Assembly: GCA_010094045.1 (NCBI GenBank)
Contig: ML986584.1
Coordinates: 682,001-746,000, forward strand
Direction of reading: 5' to 3'
Source of the DNA: Lojkania enalia
Taxonomy: Eukaryota > Ascomycota > Dothideomycetes > Pleosporales
DNA: 64,000 nucleotides
Shown: in pieces, positions 56,193 through 64,000 of the stretch
Layout of the letters: every line of letters begins with the position of its first letter
Position numbering within the stretch: the stretch's first letter is position 1
Program-made: the position numbers and the translations under genes
The notes under the pieces: model-generated
What the model saw: the letters and a program-made list of their open reading frames with translations, nothing else
Database searches by the model: none
Told to the model about the DNA's origin: nothing

Positions 56193-57308
56193 ATGAATGC
56201 GAATACCATTAAGCATTCCTTAAATCCATACGCAGAAGAATTTGTACCTCAGATGATCTCCAATCAATTAGAGAACGGAGCTGAGTCTAGCGGACGAGAC
56301 AGTGCAGACACGCCGCCAACCGAAAATATGGGCTACTCGATCAGCCAATCTCCAAACCACCTTGAGCGAGTCGAGCACAACACATATGGTGGCTACGAAG
56401 TAGACGAGTGGATTAGAATTGGACTGCACAAGGCAGACAGATTCGACGCCTTTGCAGCATACGAAGACAAGGGTGTTGATTTCGATATGACAAACTATCA
56501 GATGCAGGAAATCTTCCTCAATGAGCCTGATAACTGTTCAACCCAGCCAACTTGGACATCTGCTCAACCCACGCTGGGTACTTTCCCATACGCTTCACTG
56601 GATGAGGTGCGCAAACACTCTAACCTCTACGGATTCGCCAAGAGTCTTCCGCTCGACCGATTGAACAATAGCCTTCGTGGAAAGAAGGTTGACATCATAG
56701 AGGATGAATCAGGGAATGTGTTCTTGCGTAGAGTGCCCAAAAAGATGCTTGTTTTGTTCTGCGGTCGACCAGCGATTTCACGAGTTCTTCGGACACTGTC
56801 AACAGAGGATAAGAGCGAACAGCAAATACTCGTTCCACCATCTTCAACAAACCACGTCGGCCTGAAGATTCTGGTGTCCTGGATGACTCGCGCTTGCAAA
56901 ATCGAGACATCGACTGCCATTAAGCCTTTTCGCACTCCCAAGAATCTATTCGCTGCTATTTCTCTCGCTCGTACACTTCAGTTCTTTGACCTAAACCTCG
57001 ACGCTCGCCGCGTGGACACGGAAATCGCGGCTAAACTTTTCCGGAGGCCAATTTACCCTGACGAAGTGAAAGAGATCTGGAATCTAATTCCGAAAGATAG
57101 CAAGTATACATACCGCATGGTACAACATCTCGCCCACTCGATGTATTTAAGCGAGCACGGGAATCCTGATGTGGTGCCGCGCAAGAGGGAGATGTTAGCT
57201 TTCTTGGACAACAACCCTAACTTGAAGGCTAGGGTGACTAATCGTGCTGAAAACGAGAAGTACAAATCAATTGTTCATTGGAGCGCTCGCCGCAAGAACC
57301 GGGGCTAG
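56193..57308 (+). CDS. Conserved fungal protein of unknown function, 371 aa
   Basis: Intronless gene. The open frame extends 30 codons further 5' without an ATG, so the start is the ATG at 56193 (MNANTIKHSLNPYAEEFVP). The N-terminal 200 residues are polar and probably disordered. The C-terminal ~190 residues look like a compact fold: KKMLVLFCGRPAISRVLRTL, ILVSWMTRACKIETSTAIKP, NLFAAISLARTLQFFDLNLD, EIAAKLFRRPIYPDEVKEIW and YRMVQHLAHSMYLSEHGNPD. This arrangement resembles the helical, BTB-like C-terminal domain of a widespread but unnamed Pezizomycotina family. That is a resemblance from memory, not a domain hit. No membrane segment or signal peptide. Confidence 0.75.
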   Translation: MNANTIKHSLNPYAEEFVPQMISNQLENGAESSGRDSADTPPTENMGYSISQSPNHLERVEHNTYGGYEVDEWIRIGLHKADRFDAFAAYEDKGVDFDMTNYQMQEIFLNEPDNCSTQPTWTSAQPTLGTFPYASLDEVRKHSNLYGFAKSLPLDRLNNSLRGKKVDIIEDESGNVFLRRVPKKMLVLFCGRPAISRVLRTLSTEDKSEQQILVPPSSTNHVGLKILVSWMTRACKIETSTAIKPFRTPKNLFAAISLARTLQFFDLNLDARRVDTEIAAKLFRRPIYPDEVKEIWNLIPKDSKYTYRMVQHLAHSMYLSEHGNPDVVPRKREMLAFLDNNPNLKARVTNRAENEKYKSIVHWSARRKNRG

Positions 57309-57766
57309 GGAATAGCAGACCCTGGGTATCGTCGATTGGAGACTTCGTACGATGAGCAGACCCAATATTAAGAGCTTTAGAAAATTGAGAAGTTCTGAGC
57401 GAATACAGTAGGCCTATGACTGGATTTGTGGGCTGACTAGGCATGTATTGGCTTGCCATTCTCAATAACTTCTTAGAAAGGACGATCATGTTTGGTCATG
57501 TTCACGGGGTCTGGTTTAATGGGATAGAATCTCCCTAGATACTATTAGAGAACTGTATTGAGTATTTGAAATTTCATGTTTCGGACTAGTGGATTATCCA
57601 GTTACGCGATATTGCCGCATCTATCCCGTACGTGATGCCTATGCTACTACATTATTCCCTCTTTGCTGATTGCCTGCTGTCAAGACTCAATAAAATTGAT
57701 GAGCATAGTAACGGATTTAATTATAAGCCATTTTCTGCGTCTTCTTTCTCCAGCTTTCTAGGCCTG
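57309..57766. other. Convergent spacer
   Basis: About 0.46 kb between the 3' ends of two convergent genes. No supported feature. Confidence 0.45.
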
Positions 57767-58362
57767 CTATCTCAGTTTCATTGATTTCATTGATTTCAAA
57801 CCGATCAAAAAGAACCCAGCCATCAGGGCCAGCATGGTGGAGAAAACAGTCATCCCAGCCATTATCAACAGCCTCGGCGAATCCTCGTGCATTTTATCAA
57901 TCATGTGATATCCATCGAACAGCAAGGTCAATGGCTTACGACATCGTTCCCAGTCTTTTCTATCATAGTCTTCTGCAATCTGCGCATCAGTCACAACATC
58001 CTTGGTATAATGGACAACTTCTGAGATCTCATAGTGTGAGTTGTCAGCATGGGTTGTTAGTTGTTCGACTTCTTGGTGCTTGACCGGAGCTTGGAGAATA
58101 CTGGAATCCCTGTCTGCAGTCCTTTTACCAGTTTTGTTAGTTGACCCAAACTGGAAGGTGGCCAGAATGATACATCTTGGCGGGGTCGATGTTCTATTAC
58201 TTGTTGCTCTTCAATATATTGTTGCATCTCTTTTTGAGCTACAGGGCTGAGACCAGTTACATCGTTTTCAAGATCGACGAAGCCGTCCGAATCTTCTCCG
58301 CTTTTAGAGACCCATCGTTCAGGCTTACAATGTAACTTCCAACTCGCGAGTGGCCAAACCAT
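57767..58362 (-). CDS. Orphan gene with C-terminal membrane anchor, frame break
   Basis: The first frame (58362 to about 58060)carries KPERWVSKSGEDSDGFVDLE, then TGLSPVAQKEMQQYIEEQQV and a Pro/Trp segment. A second frame, offset by one base, overlaps it and runs to 57767: QEVEQLTTHADNSHYEISEV, HYTKDVVTDAQIAEDYDRKD, then a strong terminal membrane helix (MAGMTVFSTMLALMAGFFLI) and a basic end. The layout suggests a tail-anchored protein facing the cytosol. The two frames need a junction near 58080-58140; an intron with a CTAAC-like branch is possible but every fitting pair is under 40 nt, so a frameshift lesion is equally likely. No family recognised. Confidence 0.45.
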
Positions 58363-58698
58363 GTCGCGAACTTAGAGAATAAATATTTTTTAGAACAATG
58401 TTGTGACAGGGTGTAGAAGGTGTCTTTTCCTATTTCTCGGCTGAAATATACAGAGTCATTTCTTAAAGTTACCCTAGGGGTTCTCACGCTAATTGGATTT
58501 GTTGTATGAATATGCATTCACTGGATCTATAGTCTCGTGACAACACTTGCTAAACGGTACTGTTATTCACAGGGCTACAGGTGATTCAATTTAATGTCTA
58601 GTGCTATAAAAGCGGGACTCATTAAGCCCGACAACAGCATTCTAATTGTGAAGTCCGCAACTAACATCTAGATGGACTGAAAATCGGCATCGCTGCCT
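58363..58698. other. Spacer
   Basis: About 0.34 kb. A minus-strand frame at 58257-58517 overlaps the preceding gene's start and lacks support. Confidence 0.35.
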
Positions 58699-59859
58699 TC
58701 AACTGCTTCCTTCAAACGGATGACCCTCTTGGCTAAGCTTAGCATTGATAAAAGCCGTATGCAACAGCCTCTTCTCTATAATTTCATTCGCGTGTTGCTC
58801 CATCTCTTCAACATCCCAATTGACGCTCACGTAACAGCCGCGAAGAAAATCAGCTCGTGGTGTAGAAAGATACAAGGAGAGTCCCCCTGCTAGTTCGACT
58901 AAGAGAAAATTAGTTCTAATACGATCAAACTACGCCATATCATGGGACTCACGAGGATCAACAGATTGCTTGGCAAACACTCCTGAGTTCATTTGAGTCA
59001 CGACCATCCCAGGGTGATAAGCAAATGAGCGAACACCAGGATGCTCTCAAATATTCGTCAGCTCGCGCATCCTATGGTGAAGAATATGAGGATTCTGAGG
59101 CACCCACCAGCGTGCAAGAATTCTGCTAAGCGAATGCCAGCAAGCTTGCTAATCGAATAAGCTGACGTCCCCGGTGACGTCATTGCTGCAGCACCAGAGG
59201 AGACAATGATTACCGTTCCTGCTGGTTCTTTGCCGATGGATATGAATTGTTGCAGAAAACTATAGATGTGAAGATAAGTACCGCGAACATTCACGTCCTT
59301 GGCACCAGTTAGCCTCGAATCCGCCTTCCTTAACCCGACTCGCACACAACCTACCATATCCGACCACCAGAGAGAAGGCGATATATTTCCCGTGGTTGGG
59401 TAGCCATTTTGCTCGCTAGACACTCCCGCATTGCAGATGAGTACATCGATGCACCCTATTTCAGCGTTCACTTTAGCCCATAGATTCTTCGTGTCATCTT
59501 CAGAGGAAGCTTCAGATCGTATTGCCAAGACCTTGGTATTTGGACTCAATTTCTTTATCTCTTCTGACACTCCGACTAGCAAGTCTTCGGCTCTGCCAGT
59601 TACGACAATTCCTGCAGCTCCCGCCTCCGCCCAAGAAATGGCAATTCCCTGAGGATACTAAGTGGGGTTTACCCTGGAACGGGTATCGAAAATATACCTT
59701 GCCAATGCCGCGAGTGGCCCCAGTAACCAGAACAATCTTTCCTGCAGCGCTTAGCTTAGGATTCGTTGGAGAGACTGCCGGGTAGAGTTCGCGATGCATC
59801 GTGGGAGTAAACTGATGTGGCAGGAGGATTCCATCCCTTTCCACATCGAAGGAGGCCAT
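58699..59859 (-). CDS. Short-chain dehydrogenase/reductase, five exons
   Basis: NAD(P)-dependent SDR oxidoreductase, 312 residues. Exons on the minus strand: 59859-59698, 59648-59355, 59297-59108, 59045-58953, 58898-58699. Introns are 49, 57, 62 and 54 nt, all GT-AG and frame-consistent. The second is a multiple of three and would read through. The third removes an apparent frameshift and TGA, restoring LAEFLHAEHPGVRSFAYHPG. The cofactor motif is TGATRGIG (46-53), NAG is at 127-129, the active-site Tyr199 and Lys203 are in SAYSISK, with Ser185 in IIVSSGA. The C-terminal tail (FLRGCYVSVNWDVEEMEQHA) is of the same type as in the SDR at 24.6-25.5 kb, so they are paralogues. An ATATAAAG box lies near 59963-59970, about 105 bp upstream. 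Substrate unknown. Confidence 0.88.
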
Positions 59860-60819
59860 ATTGATTCTACCTTTTAACCAGGCGGAACTTCGATAAAGAG
59901 GATAGAAGCTGTAAGGGAGATAATAAGCAATAAGTTAGCGTTCTGAAGAAATGGAGAGAGCGCTTTATATCCTCTGCAAATATTCTAGGATAAGGAATAT
60001 ACGGCATCAAGTATCCCCCTTTATATCTCGATTATAAAGCAGAATATACATATGATGCGCCATCATCGGCAACATGACATCTCCGAGCAATTACTTCGTA
60101 CCAAGAGGGCTGGCGGCCTTACCTCCTGCGCCAAGCAGTTGGACCTGAAGTTGCGAATGGCTATTCTGAAGTAAGCAACTTTCTATTAATGACATTTGGT
60201 ATTCTCAAGGCGCCCTAGAGATGTCCTACTCAATAACCAATCACTTATTATCAGGGTTCGGGTCAGCCGACCCGTTCGGTGTTTTAGAATCACAATTTAG
60301 CTGCAAAAATGGCTACTCTCATTTGTGTCACTTATTTGATTAGCGCCCAAGAGCATGCCACGTAGGCATCATACGCATGATTTTGGTTTGGCTTGCTTTG
60401 AGATAGACGAAAAGATCCATTGTCACAGGATACGCAATAAAGGGCACAATCAAGGCTTCAAAGATACAAATGAGCCAGTATTTATTGTACAATGTCCTCT
60501 GCAATAGGATGCCGCTCCGAGCTTACTCGACAAGCACCAACTACTTCGTATGTGCCCAGATTTAAAAAGTCTCCGAACATGTTTCCGGTGCGAGAAGGAA
60601 TGAACTATACTCTAGAAAGCTTATGAATCTCTTGCTTAAGTCCGATACCTTCACGCTCTGCCATCTAAACTCCGGATTCAGGCCAAGGTTCTTTCTAGGG
60701 CTGCATTTTCGGGCGTTTCCATTCAACTTCTTAGTATTATTATTAGTTTATCGTACAAAAACTCATTATCCGTCGGCTAGAAATGCAACTATCTATTATG
60801 GGCGTACGATAATATCTCC
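59860..60819. other. Spacer
   Basis: About 0.96 kb; it includes the SDR promoter with the TATA-like element near 59963-59970. No coding frame that I can support. Confidence 0.4.
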
Positions 60820-61972
60820 CTACAACTCATTTTGTGCTGTAACTATCGAGATAAGCTCCGTTACTGCCCTAATGCTACTGGAGGTTGTGGGAGTGGTTGT
60901 TCTGTTCCCCATGCAAGCAGCTTCTCGGGCATCTTGCTTAAGATATAAGGAAGAGTGATCCCAGTTTATTTGCGTTAAGAATTGAAGGAGAAGTCCTAGA
61001 TTCAAGGTCAAGCCCCCTCATCGGCCTAGGAACCCTTCCTCATCTATAAATTCCTAGAAGATACGGCAAATGAGGCTGGAGCTAACAGCAACGTCATTGA
61101 CGCCTAGAGAGCTAGCGCCCCATCTATAACAACAAAGTTGCTTAGTGCAAAGCGCATCCATTTAGTAGGGTCTTCCTTGTGATAGCAGACACTGTTCTGC
61201 CATACTCTCCTAACCCGCGGCCGTAAACTTGTCTTGATCAAGTCTAACCAGCGTGAAGCTGTCATAATCTTAGTCCATCAAACAAGCATGACAATTCAGT
61301 ACTTGCGATCGCATGGAAGGTCCTCAACATGCTCGGGGAACAGCATAGATAGCTTCTCGTTCAGCCACTCCGGACTGCCTTCGGCGCCCGGTCATTGCAA
61401 TGCAATATTGTCGAACGGAATAGTTTTCCAAGGACGATATCGGGCAAGTGCTGAGAGTAACATCGAGTTTGTGTCAATAAAGTTACTCCTATCAATGTCG
61501 CCTGCTGAACAAACAATAGCATTAATTGAGAAGTCCCACGTGCCAGCATGGCCTGGGCCGACAAGAATCACTTAGTTGATTTCAAACCTGTCCTTTTCTG
61601 CTCCCCCTGGATCTTCACTAGCAGATTCCGTAGCTCTTCACTTGATTCTGGAAGGCACCAATACCATCCGCCTTGTAAGCTACTGGTATCCCGCAATTTC
61701 ATCCTTTGACGCTTTGTCAACCTAAATGACCCCAACTCTTTTTTATCTCTCATTTTCTGGCGAAAGTTTTCATCGTTATAAATGCGATAGACACCGCGAT
61801 GACATTGGGGTCGTTGCCATACGAAAAAAGGCATGACACAGCGTTTCCTTGTGCCCCTGGTGCGGTGGGCTGAAACATCCGCGATAATATATATTTCCAT
61901 TGGAAATTCCTTTACGTAGCATCGGTGAACAAGTGGGGCATGGTCGCTCGAATATCTGGACGTCGGGGTCAT
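60820..61972 (-). pseudogene. Uncharacterised gene inactivated by multiple stops
   Basis: An upstream frame (61972-61568) encodes MEIYIIADVSAHRTRGTRKR, NDENFRQKMRDKKELGSFRL and LQGGWYWCLPESSEELRNLL. From 61571 another frame continues with clear protein character: HAGTWDFSINAIVCSAGDID, LLSALARYRPWKTIPFDNIA, SPEWLNEKLSMLFPEHVEDL, WLDLIKTSLRPRVRRVWQNS and DPTKWMRFALSNFVVIDGAL. It is interrupted by TGA at 61394-61392, 61298-61296 and 61280-61278. A frameshift near 61108 leads to a third frame (GVNDVAVSSSLICRIF) with TAG at 61056-61054 and a later TGA, running to 60820. The TGA codons are explained by TGG-to-TGA or CGA-to-TGA transitions. No family can be named; its conserved-looking Trp/Pro positions suggest a real ancestral enzyme-size protein. 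Confidence 0.7.
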
Positions 61973-63872
61973 TGAGGGCTCATTGGAGGTAGCGCTCTTG
62001 AGAAAGCGGCTGATTCCATAGTCGACAATGGGTACTGTAAGCTAATAGGGGAAATTGTTCTTGCATATGCGACATTGTGGTTCTTTGGCAATATCGGCGA
62101 GCTTTTATTCTCCTGACTTTACCTGCTCGATCAGTCACCAGCGGAGCCGTTCGCTAGGCCGGTACGACGTTTGAGCGAAGGTAATGTCGCATCTTAGTAG
62201 CTTCATATAAAACCTATAGGATAATAGAGCTCCGCGTGAAAAACCGAGGTTGATAACAGAGCGGCGTATCCGGCTAACTCGCAGTTTGCAAGTATGATCA
62301 CCCTAGTTTGTGAGACATGTAGATCTATGCGAAGAGTCGATGATGGGTGTTAGCAAATCGAGCAAGAACCGTTCTTGCTTGCATTCTGGCGAACAATAAT
62401 AAGGAACATTTATTATTCCTCGAGGAAATTTCTAGTTGCGCACGTGCGTCTACTTTCACGGACCGTGATGGATCGAGCCTTTCTCGGCTAGCGCGGATTT
62501 CCAACGAAAATATAAGAAAGGTTGCATAAGAAGATGCACCAGCAGAAAAAGGAAGATTATATAGCCTGTTTCAAGCATCAACAATAAATATATATAAAAA
62601 GCATCTGAGAATGGCAAAACAGAAGATCCACAAGGCAGCGCCCCCGCTCACTGCATGGATCACACCTAAAAACCCAGTCGTTGCCCGAGTTTTCTACGTG
62701 TACTGCCCGAGTACGATAGGAACATGGTGAGGGACCTGAGGATCGAACTGCACACACCTTGGGTCTTGATTGGTGCAAAATTTCAAACCCGCCATTAACT
62801 CCCGCCATAAAGTACTTGGGAGTTCCATTCATTTTTTTGGTTTATGTACCCATATAATAAAGTAAGATTTTAGGTTATAAGACTGCTTTGAGAGTGAGCT
62901 CGACCCACTATAAGGTCGGGCCGGCGTTGTGCGCGATGTAGGGTTGGCAACGGTGAGGATGATAGGGGATGCGTCTGTGCGCTAGCCCTCGAGGTCTTAG
63001 ACTATTGTGGGCGCGGTTATTATCACAGAAACAAATCGCAAACTTGGGAAATAGCATGAGGAGAGGGAAGCATCTCGGATTTTTGAAATGAACGTATACG
63101 TACCGGCTATGACTATGAGTATAACGGCCATAATTTGCCTTGGACTTTAGCCTCCAACAACCTCCGCCTCCAGAGGTCACTCATCTCTCCTATTCCGTCA
63201 CTAGCCTCTGAAGATGCGCTGTCCTGGAGTGAAATATGCCCATAAGCCATATAGGCTGCCTTTCGGAGGTGACATACCGTATCAACAAACTTTCGAATAA
63301 GCTTATAACCATGGACTGCTTGCTTAGAGGAGAGAAATTACGCATGCCTAAAATTCCTGAGTCCCTCTGGGATACCTTCAAAGACGTTAGCGACAAGACT
63401 AGCATATCCGGGGTTGAGCACAACCCAACAACAGCTGCAAGATATTTATGAGTAGATGGTCATACTATTCAACACAGGGAGTATGAATTCCTAAAGGGTT
63501 TCTAGTTTACGTCAATGGGTCACTTCCTTCGTAGCATGCCTTCTTCAATATTGCTTTCGGCCAACAATCAAAGGTAGGAGAGCGCCTACCATAGAACAGA
63601 CTGAAGTCGCATATATTCATGCGGTGGATCACCTGACGTAAGCAAAATGAGGCAAGATAAACAACACTAGTTGTCATAGAAATTACACTATATAAGAGAA
63701 ATAGACATAGCGAAGAACGCGGATACCTTGGCCTTACGAGAATGACGAACTCCAATCGGGAAAGTGAACGCGGAACGTGGAACGGATGTTCAATCATGAA
63801 ATGAAACTTTGAAGAATCAACTGAAAGAGAGTTGCCTTGCACGTAGGTCCTAGAAGGGAAAAAGTATAAGCC
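61973..63872. other. Spacer and 3' flank of the right-edge gene
   Basis: About 1.9 kb. Open frames at 62578-62832, 62908-63180 and 63190-63451 overlap on opposite strands and have no motif support. I call no gene. It includes the 3' UTR of the partial gene at the right edge. Confidence 0.35.
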
Positions 63873-64000
63873 TTAGTCTTCCTCTTCCTCTTCATCTTCA
63901 TAATCAGTGTCTCCATTAGCGCCCTCATGCTCTCCTTCAGAATCTTGTGCTGAAACAGTAGCCTCACCGTTTTGCTCATCTTCAGTGTCTTCATTTCTAT
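63873..64000 (-). CDS. Acidic C-terminus of a gene running off the right edge (partial)
   Basis: A minus-strand frame open from the edge (codons from 63998) to TAA at 63875-63873 encodes 41 residues. It is overwhelmingly acidic: RNEDTEDEQNGEATVSAQDS, then a stretch ending YEDEEEEED. Such tails close many nuclear proteins (chaperones, chromatin and ribosome-biogenesis factors). The rest of the gene lies beyond the window, so no product can be named. Other frames in this purine-rich strand are also open, which lowers confidence. Confidence 0.6.
   Translation of the reverse strand, partial: RNEDTEDEQNGEATVSAQDSEGEHEGANGDTDYEDEEEEED

Noticed and set aside
59046..59107. Frameshift and TGA inactivating the five-exon SDR
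   Set aside because: A 62-nt GTGGGT..TTTGAG intron removes both and restores the expected LHAEHPGVRSFAYHPG reading, so the gene is intact.
62700..62800. tRNA-like string (GATCGAACTGC with CTTGGGTC)
   Set aside because: No acceptor stem, A box or proper T-loop B box (GGTTCGANTCC) could be paired around it.
1..64000. CRISPR array, rRNA, viral or toxin genes
   Set aside because: No regularly spaced short repeats with unique spacers, no rRNA-like sequence and no viral or toxin hallmark were seen on either strand.

Overview
The window reads as nuclear DNA of a filamentous ascomycete (Pezizomycotina). Genes carry short GT-AG introns, mostly 45-65 nt, often with a CTAAC/CTGAC-like branch site. The protein families are typical of that group: a NACHT STAND protein, Zn2Cys6 regulators, a TRI12-type MFS pump, a rhodopsin-like membrane protein, a PX-associated/DUF3818 protein, an SLAC1/Mae1 transporter and paired SDRs. 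Several degraded genes carry only nonsense codons that single C-to-T or G-to-A transitions would produce, and some spacers are strongly AT-rich. Both fit repeat-induced point mutation (RIP). A Leotiomycete-like genome is a guess, not a demonstrated placement. I saw no tRNA, rRNA or CRISPR.

Layout. 0-5 kb: a two-exon NACHT gene and an intronless chloroperoxidase-type alpha/beta hydrolase. 5-6.7 kb: gene-free spacer. 6.7-12.5 kb: the conserved core block, with ORC5 and TAD3 in tandem on the minus strand and a six-exon TRI12-type transporter divergent from TAD3. 12.5-22 kb: gene-poor, with a six-unit minisatellite, a small secreted protein, a protein built of four GAEQDRY-HFGL repeats, and an alpha/beta-hydrolase relic. 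22-25.5 kb: a C2H2+Zn2Cys6 regulator (with an in-frame stop) divergent from an SDR. 28-36 kb: an APC-family permease, a rhodopsin-like integral membrane protein and a PX-associated protein. 37-43 kb: a membrane-anchored unknown protein and a fungal-specific transcription-factor-domain protein. 43.9-45.8 kb: two pseudogenes. 46-50 kb: an Arg-rich unknown protein and a Mae1-type transporter. 50.7-58.4 kb: an accessory stretch of small orphan genes, some broken, plus one conserved fungal unknown. 58.7-62 kb: a five-exon SDR and a heavily mutated pseudogene. A minus-strand gene with an acidic tail leaves the right edge.

No single biosynthetic cluster is evident. ORC5 (replication initiation) and TAD3 (tRNA wobble editing) are housekeeping. 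The transporters, SDRs and regulators could serve local metabolism, but the sequence does not tie them into one pathway. The least explained parts are the orphan-gene stretch at 50-58 kb, the shared ~200 bp GATATC-hairpin element at 28.1 and 54.2 kb, and the minisatellite at 13.5 kb. All exon boundaries were worked out by hand from splice signals and frame.
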